From Owenia fusiformis (taxonomy: Eukaryota; Annelida; Polychaeta; Sabellida; Oweniidae): a DNA stretch of 64,000 nucleotides. The notes beneath the pieces were generated by a model, which did not search any database, had not been told where the DNA came from, and saw only the letters and a program-made list of their open reading frames with translations. The position numbers and the translations under genes were made by a program. Below are positions 42,640 through 56,181 of this stretch, in pieces; the stretch's first letter is position 1; each line of letters begins with the position of its first letter. The stretch spans positions 21,052,477-21,116,476 of the forward strand of contig CAIIXF020000004.1 in NCBI GenBank assembly GCA_903813345.2. Reading direction: 5' to 3'.

Positions 42640-45450
42640 TGAAAGCTAAGGTCCCATGTTTTCATGATTCACTTGTTCTAATATCAAATTGTGGTATAGC
42701 TTTTGTCTAAAACGCCTGTTTCCATAGTAACCACAAAAATATTGTGTTAATAAGCAGAAAATGCTTTTTAAACATAACTCTAACCATTTAACTCCGATTT
42801 TCACGAAATTGGTATCATATTGAAGCAAATAAAAAGCTCTATGTTTATAAATTATATTTATGCAAATTAGATCATTTGCATATTGATTGTGACGTCATAA
42901 CTGTATTATTTTGTGTATTTTTAGATAAATGAGTATATTTAGTTTCCGTACAGTAATATACGGTAAGGAAATATGAATTAATTTGTTATCGTTGGAATGC
43001 TTATGGTGTCTACTTTTGAGATCCACCTGTTATCAATTAAGAAACTTAGGCAGAGTATGTCTAAAATATCCTTTCCCATCAAAGCAACTGAAAAATATGG
43101 TGGTAAAATATGCACAATTGAACACACGGAGCTCATGTGTCACAGAAAATGTTTTTACGCTAACTCCACTTGTATTACTTCGATTTTGACAAAATTGGTA
43201 TCGTATTAAAGATAATAAAAGTATCTATTTTGATAAATTATATTTATGCAAATTAGCTCATTTGCATATTGGTTGTGACGTCATAATTATATTATTTTGT
43301 GTATTTTTAAACATATGAGTATATTTTGTTATCCAGAGTTGTATATCATTCTCAAGAGTTGTATACAAAGACTGTTTGTGATATTGCAGTTATACAATTA
43401 CTCGAGGTGGACGGTGTGAGAATAGTTCAAAAAATGACTTGGTGAGCTGGATGGATATTCTCTCTATTTTTCATTCTATTAGGGTTTCCTGCATAAGGGA
43501 TTTCGCCTGCGGATTCTTGCGAACATATCTAAATACTGGTCCGAAGAAGACATACCTAGATTTTTTTTAGAAAAAATTGGCTAAAAATGGAAACTACAAA
43601 AAGTCAAAATGTTCAACTCAAACAAAACTCTAGCTATTTAATATTACAATACTATGTATTATTTAATATTTTTCAGAAGTTTCAGGATCTTCATTAGTGT
43701 ACTTGTGGCTAGAAATAAGATATTTAAGGACAAAATTTGGCATTTTTGATCATTTTCGCTTTCAGCAGTAACATATAGTTCCTTATATCTTATTTTTATG
43801 AGTTTTATGCTGACTGGTTGTTGCAATTTTGATCAAATCTGTTCTTGTACATGTCTTGTACATGTCTTCTTCCATTTAAGATACAAAAAATGTATATTGG
43901 ACCACCAATGGTCATATTAGAGCTTTCAGATCTCCCCTACCCCATTTATTATGAAAAATTATCGAAAAATATGAAAAAGTAAAATAACTTGACGTTAACA
44001 ATGTTGTAGCTATTCTATATCAATATATATCTATATAAACCTCCTACCTCATACCCACCTACCCACCTACGTGGGACATGATACAGTCATTGAAGGGTTC
44101 AATTTTAAATATCTTTAAATCTCAAAATAGCTCGAATTATTAACATTTCTACAATTTCGGCTTTATTTTATGACTAGACGGATGACAGATCCATAAATAA
44201 AGGCATGTGGGTGCATGAATAACTAACTAACGACCACGAGCATAGTTCCAACAGGCCAGATCAAGAAATTGAAAATAAAAATAACTTGAAATTATAAACT
44301 TTAACAAAGTTGTAGCAATTCTATATCACTATTATGTGTTATGTTATGTTTTTAAGATATTTCAGAATCTTTATTGGCAAACTAGTGCCTAAAAATGAGA
44401 CATTTAAGGACAAAATGTGGCAAATTTTACCATTTTCGCTTTCAGCAATGACATATAGGTCCTTATATCTTGAGTTTTATGCTGACTGGTTGGTGCATTC
44501 TTAGTCAAATTTGTTCTTGTAGGTGTCCTCTTTCATTTAAGATATAAAAAATGTATAGTGGATGACCAATGTTCATAGTAGAGTGTTCAGATCTCCCCTA
44601 CCCAATTTATTAGGAAAAATGACTGGAAACTATCAAAAAGTAAACTTCAAACAAATTATGAACTTTTACAAAGTTGAACCTATTCTATGTCAATACTATG
44701 TATTATTTAATGTTTTTCTGATGTTTCAGGACCTTCATTAGTATTGTAATGCCTAGAAATGAGACATTTACGACAAAACTTTTGTTTTCGATTTCAGCAA
44801 TAACGTATATGTCCCTATATCTTGAGTTTATGCTGACTGGTTGGTGCATTCTTGGTCAAATCTTTTCTTGTACATGTCTTCTTCCATTTATGATATAAAA
44901 ATGTATATTGGACAACCAATGTTCATATTAGAGCTTTCATATCTCCCCTGCCCCATTTATAATGTAAATGAAAAAGTAATTTCAAATCATAAACTTTAAC
45001 AAAGTTGGAGCCATTCTCTATCAATACTATGTATTATTTAATGTAACCTTCATTTGATTACATGTGTTTAAAGTTTACGGACAAAATTTGGCATTTTTAG
45101 CATTCTGCTTTTAGCAGTATCATATAATTTTCCACAATTATAATTCTTTGATGATAGATTGATATATGTATTTTTATTGAATCTGTTTTCTTTGATTTAA
45201 GTTATAGAGAATGTATGTAAGACAACGGATGTTTTTATTAGAGGTCTAAGACCTCCGCTCAACCATTTAATAAGAAAACCAACAAAAATAGAATTAAGAA
45301 ATATCTAAGTTGTAATTATTATTTCATGTTAATATTCTTCAGCTTTTCAAAAGTTTAGCACATTTAGAAGCACACTAAAACAAAAAAATGACACATAAAT
45401 GGGCAAAATGACCAATATTTCACTTTCAGCAATAGTTGTTTATATTTTTA
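42640..45450. repeat. Diverged tandem duplications of intergenic sequence
   Basis: Two families. One (about 42770-42955 and 43150-43330) holds atttatgcaaattag, tttgcatat and tgacgtcataa in the same order. The second, with tatgtattatttaat, catttaagatataaaaaatg and agatctcccctaccc, recurs near 43650, 44330, 44690 and 45030 at spacings of about 680, 360 and 340. No coding content. Confidence 0.6.
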
Positions 45451-46149
45451 GTTGAATGGTGATTTAGTCTGGCAGAAACTTCAAAGCTAATCGTTTTCTT
45501 CGGATTACAATGTTTTTTTTTAACTTATCAGCATATATATAGGATTGGGACCTCAAAACCATCGGATGCCGGAGCGGCACCCTTGGGCAACTCTCTACAG
45601 AGTATTTCTTATACCCCCTGATAAGACACCCTCATATCTCAGACACTAATAAATATATTTACTTGAAATTTTTGGTAATTAATTTAAGTATGATGCTTGA
45701 CACATGTGACAAAAATCAAGAAAAAATCTTAATCCATTGCTATAGAAACAGAAATAGAACAGTAGAAATGCATGATTTTGCTGATTTTCATAATTTTCTT
45801 CATATTCTTGATTTTTAAAGCATCTGAAGTATATACTTATCTATTATATACATGATTAGAAGTAAAAATGAAATAATTCATCATATGGTTTATATAATAT
45901 GTATAACATTTCAGTTGCTATGGTAAAATCATGATAATCAGGTTTTTACATTTCACTTTCTTTTAAAAGGTGGCCCAAAATAACACTTCTTGAAAAGGTT
46001 ATACCCCCTAGGAAAAAGAAAGTGCTGCTTTAGAGATAAATCACATGAATTTGATAAAAAAAATGATAATTTAATTTTACCCCATCTCAACAGCCACCAA
46101 ATTTGATGATTTGAGTGAAACTGGCAAAATACATTTAATTTTCTAGGTT

Positions 46150-48065
46150 CAAATAAAAAATTCCCCCAGTGACCCCCAGGCGCTATACCATGGACCCCAG
46201 TGGCCCCCAGAAGCTATACAGGGGCCCCCAATGGCCTCCAGAAGCTAAATGGTGGCTCCCAGAAGCTGAATGGTGGCCTCCGGTAGCCAAAGAAGCTATA
46301 CAGGAGCCCCCAGTGGCCCCAAGAAGCTATTAGGTGGCCCCCAGAAGCTATACAGGGACACCTAGTAACCCCCAGAAGCTATATGGTAGCCCCCAGAAGC
46401 TATACAGGGGCTCCAAATGGCCCCTAGAAGCTATATGGTGACCCTCAGAAGATATATAGGGGCCCAAAATGGTCCCTAGAAGCTATATAGTGGCCCCAAG
46501 AAGCTATACAGGGGCCCCCAAAAACTATACAGGGCACACAGTGGCCCCAAGAAGCTATATGGTGGCCCCCAGAAGCTGTTCGATGGCCCCGTAAAGCTAT
46601 ATGATGGCCCCCAGAAGCATATACAGGGGCCCCTAGTAGCCCCCAGAAGCTATATGGTGGCCCCCAGTGGCTCCAAATAGCTTCACGGTGGCCCCAAAAG
46701 CTATACAGGGGCTCATAGTGGCCCCAAGAAGCTATATGGTAGGTCCCAGAAGCTATATGATGGCCCCCAGAAGCATATACAGGGGCCCCTAGTAGCCCCC
46801 AGAAGCTATATGGTGGCCCCCAGTGGCTCCAAATAGCTTCACGGTGGCCCCAAAAGCTATACAGGGGCTCATAGTGGCCCCAAGAAGCTATATGGTAGGT
46901 CCCAGAAGCTATATGATGGCACCCAGAAGCTATACGGTGGCCCCAAGTAGCCGCCAGAAGCTATAGGATGGCATCCAGTGTCCCCCAGAAGCTATATGGT
47001 GGCCCCAAGTGGCTCCAAGAAGCTTCACAGTGGCCCCCAAAAGCTATACAGGGGCTCATAGTGGCCCCAAGAAGCTGTATGGTAGGCCCCAGGAAGCTAT
47101 ATGATGGCACCCAAAAGCTATACGGTGGCATCCAGTGTCCCCCAGAAGCTATATGGTGGCCCCCGGTTGCTCGAAGAAGCTTCACAGTAGCCCCCAAAGG
47201 CTATATGGTTGGCCCAAGAAGCGAGATGATGGCACCCAGAAGCTATACGGTGGCCCCCAATAGCCGCCAGAAGCTATAGGATGGCATCCAGTGGCCCCCA
47301 GACGCTATATTGTAGCCTCCAGAAGCTGTATGGTGGCCCCAATGGCCCCAAGAAACTATACAGGGGCCCCCAGAAGCTATACGGTGACCCCCAAAAGCTA
47401 TATGTTGGCCCCCACAATTACTATATGGTGGCCCCCCAGTGTCCCAAAGAAGCTATACAGGAGCCACTAAAAGCTATACAGGGGCCTCTAGTGGCCCCAA
47501 GAAGCTATATGGTTGGCCCAAGAAGCTATATGATGGCACCCAGAAGCGATATGATGGCCTCCAGTAGCCGCCAGAAGCTATAGGATGGCATCCAGTGGCC
47601 CCCAGAAGCTATATGGTAGCCCCCAGAAGCTACACGGTGGCCCCCAGAAGCTATACGGTGGTTCCCATAAGCTATATGTTGGCCCCTAAAAGCTATATGT
47701 TGGCCCCAAAAACTATATGGTGGCCCCCCAGTGTCCCAAAGAAGCTATACATGATCCCAAGAGGTTATACAGGGGCCCATAGTGGCCCAAAAAAGCTATA
47801 TGGTGGCCTCAGAAGCTATACAGGTGCCCCCAGTGGCCCCCAGAAACCACACGAGGCGAGGGTCCCCAGTGGCCCCCCAGAAGTAAGCCCAAAGTTTCAC
47901 TGACAAAAATTCATGATGTTGTCAATCTGAAATGTTTCATTACCATTAAATTTCACTTTTAGAGAAAATATCCAATTGAATTCAATGTTAAATCAAATAT
48001 TCACAGTGCCTTTAAAAGCTATACGTTGGTCCCCAGTGGCCCCAAGAAGCTATACAGGGTCCCCC
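46150..48065. repeat. GC-rich array of about 21-bp units
   Basis: Irregular copies of a unit like ccccagaagctatatggtgg, often grouped as longer blocks; one block of about 180 bp (agcatatacaggggcccctag to tatatggtaggtccc) is duplicated exactly near 46615 and 46795. It differs sharply in GC from the surroundings and opens spurious frames of about 100 codons. Confidence 0.9.
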
Positions 48066-48210
48066 CAGTAGTCTGATTGCTCAGATGAGGAAAGCCATTG
48101 CTTATAAAATTTAGACATTAAGCCAAAATCTAGACTATGCCAACCTCTCTATTATATGATTACATTAGATTTCATTATGATGCATGTTCTAAATGCCCAA
48201 ATCTATACTA

Positions 48211-48796
48211 CAGGGTGTCAGATAAGTCCCGTCCCCCCTCTACAGCCAAAACCAAGATATTTGGTACCAAGTGTGATATATCATTGGAAAGGTCTTCCAA
48301 AGTTACGTTGATTGGCATATATCTGACACATGTCAATCAATCTCACAAATGTCTACATGGTATCAATTGAGGTGACCATATGCCTAGAAACCTAGCAATT
48401 CGGCATATTTGGCAGGATTTTAAGAATCAGGTATAAGGAAGGTCAAGGGATCAAAAGATGACTAAATATGTTTATGGTGATGAATTTAACCAATTTAAGG
48501 ATAGGGTTAGATGTGTAGAAAATAGAGGTGCAAGGAAAGTGGTTAAAGCCTTTTTGTAACAAGTGGAATGCGAAAAAGATTAACTTTTTGACGTATTTCT
48601 GAGGTCATATCCTTGTCATTTTGACGCAAAAAAAGCTACTCAAAGGAGGGCACGTTAACTATGAAAGACATCATAAAAATACAGGTAAATTTCATCCAAA
48701 ATACTTGAGAGTTGGTGAGTTAACATAACTTTGGATGATCTTTCCAATGGTATATCACACTAGGTACCGTCTGTTAAGGACTTATTTGACACCCTG
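48211..48796. mobile_element. 586-bp TA-flanked element nested in the inverted-repeat element
   Basis: Ends cagggtgtcagataagtcc and its approximate complement, with TA on both sides; arms share ccaatg/cattgg and tatatcacac blocks. The interior is non-coding. Confidence 0.7.
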
Positions 48797-49300
48797 TATA
48801 TGCCAACCTCACCACTGTATGGATTCATTAGATTTCATTTGATATACATGTACAAGTATATACCAAATATAAAATATGCAGTGTTCTATATTCTAGTGTA
48901 AGTAATACTATATACTAGTTTAAGAATCAAGAATATGAAAAAATGTTGAAAATCAGCAAAATAATGCATCTCTACGGTAACAAATAGTGTTCTTTTACAG
49001 TTGCTATAGCAACGGATTAAGATTTTTTCTTGATTTTTGTCATACATGTCAAGCATCATACTAAAACGAATTCTTGAAAATTTCAACTTAATATATATAT
49101 TATTATCTGAGATATGAGGGCGTCTTATAGTACCCCCTGTATATTTTATCAGGGGGTATAAGAAATGCTCTGTAGAGAGTTGCCCAAGGGTGCCGCTCCG
49201 GCATCCTGTGGTTTTTAGGTCCTTATCCTATAATCATGTTGATAAGTTCAAAAAACATTGTAATCCGAAGAAAACGATTGAATGTCAAAATACCCTATAT

Positions 49301-51361
49301 TTCTGCCAAAGCGTAGCAAATCCCATCGAACAGCCATGGCTAGCATATTCAAATGAATTATCAGCATGATTATAAGAACATTCACATTTTTTTCAGTGCG
49401 ATCATTTTGGTGCAAATATCATTAAAATTGAATAAAAAACAAGCAAAATATGTTCAAAAAGGTGTTAATTAACTCTAATTTTAGGGTTGCTATGGAAACA
49501 GGCATTCAACAATTTTTGGCTCAAAATTTTGCAACTTAGGTAAAAGTGATTTTGGAAAGATTCCATCATAAGGTTTATTTTAACTATTTTAACATATTAT
49601 TCATTAAATACATATTAAATTAAATATAAGCAGATTAAAAAAAGGTTTAATTTCATATCAATATCTTTGCGAAGAACAAAACCCTATAAAAATACAGGTG
49701 GTTAAGATAATGCAAATAGTTGGTTTATCAGCCTCCTTTCCCATTGCAAACAGAACACATTTTTAATATAATATGGAACTCATTGTTAACATGCACATCT
49801 TGCTTTCCAAAGATACACTGTACCAAAACATTTCTGACATTGGCATGGAACAGAAAGGTCAAATTAGACCATAAGTTCTCGATCTGATGTTCATTTCAGA
49901 CTGTTTCAACTGTTACTAGGTAGTTGCTATGGTAAAATATGACATCACAATATTTTTAAAGAGTATATAAGTAGTACCTAGTCTTGTGGTTAGGTTTTTA
50001 TTATTCTTAGTCAAATATCCTAGAAAAATACTGTTGAACATGAACATACCTTAAAACCTCAAATGAGTAAAATGGCATTTATGATAAAATGGTAACCATA
50101 GCAACAGACGCATCTAATTTAAAAGGTATACCACAATTTTATATTAGGACAAGCAGAACTTGAAAGCCTGGATTCTCAGCTTTAATTTGGTACCAAACAT
50201 GATGCGTTGTGGTGAGTGTACAATAAAAGTTATTTTTACCCCCAGTTCCCTCTAGCCTATAAGAACATGTCTGAGTATATATGCCCAATATCAATAATAT
50301 ATAAATAACTAGATGGGTAAATTGAACAGAGTTCAATTTAAGACTCCAGAATGATTTGACCTAGATAGATCAATAAAGAGCTGAGTAAGTAGCTGAATAA
50401 TTAGCTGAGTAAGTACCTTTGTAGCATTGAGTAAGTAGCTGAGTAAGTAACTAAGTAAAAAGCTGAGTAGGTAGCTGAGTAAGTAGCTGAGTAAGTAAGT
50501 GAGTTAGTAGCTGAGTAAGCTAAGACTTTCAATCTGGAGTCTAATAAATAGTATAAATTTAATTCAGATTACCAAGCTGTCGGAAGATTTTTTTCTAAAT
50601 CAACCCAGCATTTATTATAGGTGGTTTATAATTCCTTGTTTGAATTCCTTGTTTTTCATCTCCCACTCTCCTAAGAATATGACCCTTGACATGATGTTAA
50701 ACATAATTAATATTGAATGGCATGATCTATTAGCTCACCCATTTTATGGGAAATGAGTTGCTACATACACAAAGTGCCTATCAATATAATTTACAATGAT
50801 AACAATTTAACAATACAAATTAAATACTGTAATAAACACAGTAACAATGACAATAATTGGCAGTAAATTGTAATATCATCTCTGATATTTTCAAATGTTA
50901 CATATGGGTGAATCTTAAGAACCCTAGTTGGTAATTTCCTATCTCAATTTCATGTGATTCTCCTTCTATTCTCTGTTGCAGAAGTTTAACTTCCCAGGAT
51001 TTAATCTGTTTCATTGGGGATCAATAAATAAATGTTATTACTTAGTGAAGAATTATGTTAAAAAATGGGTGCCAAATATTGCAAGAAATTTTGTAAAGTG
51101 TTTGTTATCCAATGAGAGTGTTTGTTATCCAATGAGAGTGTAGTATAAAGACGGATCTAATTTGCACTGTCCACTGAATTTTTGTATATCAACAAACTCT
51201 TGTATTAAAAAAAATATAACTGCTCGTCTACAATTCTTATACTTCCCTGTTTTCCTGTATTCATTATTCTAATGTTGATAAATTATTGCATGTTGCAGCT
51301 AATTTTCAAATCACAAAGAAGTATCCAGACTTCAGACTGTGGGCCCTACTTATTTTGAAGA
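49301..51361. other. Intergenic, with a short GTAGCTGAGTAA array
   Basis: A 12-bp unit (gtagctgagtaa) is repeated with variation at about 50380-50520. The rest has no recognised gene. Confidence 0.5.
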
Positions 51362-54300
51362 TTATTTGTCTTTATTGCCCAATACTTTTGCCAATGCTAT
51401 TCCACCAAGAATACTAGCTCCTGCTATTGCTACTCCAGCAGCAGTATCTTGGACCTGGAATAGAATATATACCCTTTGGTTGAACATTTACACTCTTGTG
51501 TAAGTAATTGTTACACATACATATACAGTTTATAATATAATAGCCATGATATATGTAGATATTTGCAATCACAATATCTGCAGAAAATCATGACATATTC
51601 TGCCCACAGTAGCTGCAAACACAAAAGTGTAATGCAACATTTCATTTCTTTTTAATATCTAAAACTGCCTCTGTTTATTTGCAGACCGATACTCATATGC
51701 AAACAAAACATGATTAGGAAGTGTCACCCTTTCCTTATTTACATGCCCCAAATCGGATTTGAACAAACACACTTTTACATTTCTAATTTGTAGGAGTGCA
51801 TCTGAGTGCATCACAGGGCGACACAAAATACAGAAACACCTATATAAAATTGTAATAATTTATTAATGTCTATGTGTTCAACCTTACCTTTTAAAATAAT
51901 GTTAACTGTTCATATTATTGACTCTTAGATATCATATGAATGATATATCCATAGGCAAAGGCCGATAGGAATAATTTTAAAATAAAGATGGCATGGTAAT
52001 CGATCTGTGTTATTTATTTATAAATATTGGGATTCTGTTGGTGCTGTCATCTTTATATCGGCCCATAACTATGGATATATCAGTTTATTTCATAATACTA
52101 CTGTTTTCCCAGGGAAATATGAAGGAATACAAATCGTATTGAATCGTATTACATGAAAAAATCGTATTGTTCGGGGAAATAATCGTATTGGAGCGTATTA
52201 CATGAAAAAATCGTATTGTCCCCGGGAAAAAATCGTAATAGAGCGTATAAACCTATTTTGGGTTTCCTGGTTATTTTTAACCTTGACTAATTGATAAAAT
52301 GAATATGGGTTTTATTCTTAGGAAAATATTATATTGACATTGGGCAATATGATATTGACCGAGGGAGCGCAAACAATGTGCATTTATTCATATAATTTTT
52401 GCATTTATCAAAATGTAACATTTTAGAGGGATGTATTATGGAATAAATAGGTTATTTCTGGTAGAGATTGAATATGGGTTTTATTCCTCGGGAAATATGA
52501 TATTGACCTTGGGCAATATCATATTGACACTCGGTCGCTGCGCTCCCTCGGTCAATATCATATTACCCTTCGGTCAATATCATATTGTCCCTTGGAATAA
52601 AACCCATATTCAATCCCTCCCAGTAAATAACCTATATTTACGGTGTATACACAAAGAGTTACACAATGTACAGCTATACAAAACTAGGCAGTGTTATTAC
52701 AATACGAGTATACAGTTTGATAGATACCAAAATCATTGGCAATCACTTTATTGTTTTGAATGAATAATAAGTCTTAAACCTTTGTACTCATTATCATTGC
52801 TTGAACTTTTATAGAGGCAGGGCTGTCAACTTGGGACCACCTAATATGAGTGACTTCAAAATGTTGGACACCTAAGTCCAAATCTGAACACTTTTGTCCA
52901 AATTTTGAACACCTTTGGCCAACTTTTAAACACCTTTGGCCAAAGTTTGAGCACCTTTGCCAAACTTTGATCACCTCAAATTTTTCGCGCTCGCTACGCT
53001 CGCGATGTCGTCAACGGGGGGGGGGGGGGGGGGGGGGGGAGGGACGAAAATTTCCAATGAACATGCGTGACATATACGGGATTCGCGTGACAAATCCGAA
53101 CAAATTGCGTTCGGTTTTTTCCGACGTTCGTATTTTTACCGTATCATAAACATATTTCGAAAAAAATTCTACAGAAATATTTTTGCGTGACAATTACCAG
53201 GTAAAATGCGTATTTGCGTGACATTTTCTGTCACGCAAAAAAAACTGGCGTGACTTCAAATTCTTCAGCAAATGCGTGACAAATACGCAAATTGCGGGAC
53301 AGTTGACAGGCCTGTAGAGGGGGCATCAAATATACTCGCTTCTATTCTAGAAAACATGACTCAATGGTGATATTGATAAAGCAATTGACATAGTACTTGG
53401 AAATAATGTTAATGTTGTTTTGACTTTGACCTTTGTGTGTGCGAAGTTATTAACATACCTGTTTGCTATGGTCTTCTCCATACCTCATCTCTGTGCAGAA
53501 ATGCTCACAGTTTTTGTAAATAACATTGTACCCAATCTCTCCTATTTTCTCCCTTGCTCTTCGTACAATCTCATATCCAGACCATTTTGACTGGAAAAGA
53601 TTCATTCACATGTATTTGAATGCCTTATGAACACATCAAAGAGCATTAAGAATATATAAAGGTAGTTCGGTACTTTCACAAAAATGTTAAAAAAATTGGG
53701 GGAACATTATGAGAAATTGAATAGCAATACTTTGATTTTGGACTAAATGTAGATCTACTATTTGGACAACTAGATCTTTGGAAATGAAATCCAAAAGTAT
53801 AGCACATGAAATGTGCATGGGCTTTGAAAGTCAATGGGTAATATTATACTGTAAAACGGGTAATTTTGACACCAGGAAATTTTAGAGATTTTTCAATTTT
53901 AGGGGGTTTTAGCGCGGGAAATTTTAGCAAAATGAAGAGTAATCTTTAAAAAATCAAATTAGCGAAATGCATTAGAAAGAGAATTTAAGCAATATCATTG
54001 GTTGTTGAACCGTGTTCAATTAACACCTTTTATCTTTATATTTACTACTAATACTACTATTTCACTGATGGATGGCTATTTATCCTTCAGATATTGAAAG
54101 AAACATACGATTTAAATACTAGTATTCATGTAGTTTCCCGGGAATTTGCAAATTTTAGTGCCCGGTTTATTTTAACCCCAGTTTATTTTAGCTAATTGAA
54201 TTTTTGGTCTCATCTAATTTGTTATTCTGACTATAGCCCTGGTAATCAAAACTCAATCAATTCACATACTGATTATTAACCCAGTGCAAGATAAGAGATC

Positions 54301-55232
54301 TCATAACAAAGAGTAGACAGGGCTCTAACTAGGCTTTTAGACTGTGATGCAGAACAATAAGTCTATAGCTCCCACCACAACCTATTGGCAAATCATGATT
54401 GTTTCCACAGTCAAAACTTGACTGAATAAACAATAACAGCATGTAAAAAGGATAAAATGTAACATTAATATGATTTTCATGATTAAAGGGTGTGCAGAAG
54501 GTAAGTTTCCACTACCTAAATATTTCCTGGTGAGAGCACTGGTATTACCTTCTTTTAAGGCCACTATATCTAGAGACTCGAGTAACGCTGGTAAACCACA
54601 GTAGGCCCAACTTTTAGCAAAGGCAAATGTATTGGTGTAATTAGGCATATAAGATTAATAATAAAGATAAAAAAACTTACCTTTCCCATATAGTTATTAA
54701 TCTTGGCTTTTACTCCTTGGACAATAACATTCCGTATATGATCCATTTGAACCTTCGCCTTGTTGAGTAACTGCCCGCAAGGTGTTGCTACAACACGAGA
54801 TCCAGCTCCTGAAATGTTGGAAATGCCATCCCCATCTCCTGTGCGGTGTATCACCTTACCATTACCTATAGGAATTAAAAACATTTGATCATACTGTAAT
54901 AATTCAGAGTTTCCCCTTTAGGCAACTTTAGGCAAAGGTGTATGCTCACTGGTACATTATAATGTACCAAGAAGACCATCTCTTTGTCGTTGGAAAAAAG
55001 AGGTCTTGGTATGAAGAGATGGTATTGATATGAGATAGACTAAAATGCAGATACCTTTTTTTAAAAAGGAAAGCAACAACCCAAATGATATAATCTACTT
55101 AGCTATACCTGCATATATTGCCCAATGACTGTATAAGCAGCTTCTCTTAAATTCTAGCATGTCCCCTAATTCAGGTTCTTTTCCACCTTCAATGTATTGG
55201 GCCACAGACCCATGGTATGCTGTTGAGAACAT
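51362..55232 (-). CDS. PLAAT/H-rev107-like LRAT-domain acyltransferase, four exons
   Basis: Exons on the minus strand: 55109-55232, 54681-54865, 53459-53590, 51362-51454; all phases agree and give 177 aa. The protein belongs to the NlpC/P60 thiol-peptidase-fold LRAT family, whose PLAAT members act as phospholipases A1/A2 and N-acyltransferases on membranes. Visible catalytic elements are His in SHWAIYAGNG, His in GKVIHRTG, and Cys in YKNCEHFCTEMRYG. The first exon begins MFSTAYHGSVAQYIEGG and LGDMLEF precedes the first His, as usual. The last exon is a hydrophobic Ala/Gly-rich helix (TAAGVAIAGASILGGIALAK) ending NKDK, a likely membrane anchor. An in-frame stop precedes the ATG. Family assignment is firm; which paralogue is not. 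Confidence 0.88.
52130..52250. repeat. Short tandem repeat of an atcgtattg motif
   Basis: A block with acatgaaaaaatcgtattgt followed by c/gggg(a/g)aaa recurs about every 60 bp, two to three times, in PLAAT intron 3. Confidence 0.6.
52290..52640. mobile_element. Palindromic element with gatattgacc repeats
   Basis: 52440-52640 folds on itself: aataggttattt, attgaatatgggttttattcc and aatatgatattgacc recur inverted on the right. A partial third arm lies at 52296-52370. No coding content. Confidence 0.6.
52818..53314. mobile_element. CAGG..CCTG element with 6-bp target duplication, copy 1
   Basis: Ends cagggctgtcaact and its complement agttgacaggcctg are flanked by TAGAGG (52812-52817, 53315-53320). 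The interior has serial gaacacctttggcc words and a poly-G run of about 25 (53016-53040). Copy 2 lies at 56425-57182 in the other orientation. Confidence 0.75.
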
Positions 55233-56181
55233 ACTGGCTATATTAGAGTTAGAATTATTCTATTCCTTTTCTGAGCTTGTAAACTTCTTTGTTACAACTG
55301 AGTTTGATAAAGCCTTTAAAAATACTTAAACTGAGTGTATAGTTCCGGGAACCTTGATTTATCCGATATTCGCCTCTATTTATTCCTTGATGTTACAAAT
55401 CAGAAATAAGCTTACATGTACAGTTGGGGACAAAAATAAATGACAGGTCGATTTTCGATCACCATTTCCTAATTATGGTGGTCTGAAAGCCCATAATTTC
55501 CAATATTGTCTAGATACATATCCCTTAAAATTTGTATATTTTACATTTTGTATAATCTCATCCACTGATTTATGGCCTCTTGTAAATTCTCTTATTTTTA
55601 ACATGGGAAATCCTCACTTCAGCAAATCCACCTGTCATTTATTTATGTCCCCAACTGTAGCTCACTTTCAAAAAAAAATTAGTTTCTTTCATTTTGAAAT
55701 AATTTTCTCTTTCTGTTTCAGTTTCACCATCGAAATACCACTCTGAAATGTCTACGATATCCATTCAACTGTAAGGCCGAGTAGCCTGTACATATTACAG
55801 GCACAAAATGAAAGATAAGTAAAGTAACAAATCATCACGAAATGAATCATAGAAAATATTTCCAGAAATATTTTTGGGAATTCCCCTTTCTTTTGTTGGG
55901 GATTCCCCAAAAGACACAGTCTGAATATTAATCTAAATCTATTTATCTTTAGTCATTCTTGTAATTTCGAAAAAATATTATTTTGTGTATGCAAAATCAT
56001 AATGTATTGCTTTTCATTTGTATTCTTGCAACAAAAAGTAAAATAACACAACTAAAGATGATAAACATACAAATTGGAATGTGTACTTCAGCCATTTTGC
56101 AATTTTTTCCAAAATTTCATAATTCTTATCTCCGATTTATTCGTGAAATGCTAGAATGCTAGAGAGTGACAACACTAAATA
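55233..56181. promoter_or_regulatory. Shared 5' region between PLAAT and TMEM256
   Basis: The two starts diverge 950 bp apart, so both promoters probably lie here. No CpG island or clear TATA box is seen; the 55421-55657 MITE takes up a quarter of it. The inference rests on gene arrangement. Confidence 0.4.
55421..55657. mobile_element. 237-bp TA-flanked MITE
   Basis: Both ends are flanked by TA. They read cagttggggacaaaaataaa and the complement of cagttggggacataaataaa, with about 30 bp of good match through tgacaggt. Typical of Tc1/mariner MITEs. Confidence 0.85.

Larger units (their letters stand above)
45475..49300. mobile_element. 3.8-kb inverted-repeat element carrying a minisatellite
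   Basis: The arms (about 45490-45850 and 48890-49281) match in inverted orientation over about 350 bp. They share tcgttttcttcggattacaa, ggatgccggagcggcaccct and tcaagaaaaaatcttaatcc. Between them lie the 46150-48065 array and a nested element. There is no protein gene, and the target duplication is not clear. Confidence 0.65.

Noticed and set aside
46961-47903. Open frames of about 100 codons rich in APRSYMV and similar words
   Set aside because: Products of the 21-bp array; no start context, splice signal or family match.
54382-54648. Open frame MPNYTNTFAFAKSWAYCG as a PLAAT exon
   Set aside because: Exons 54681-54865 and 53459-53590 join in phase and reproduce the family sequence without it.
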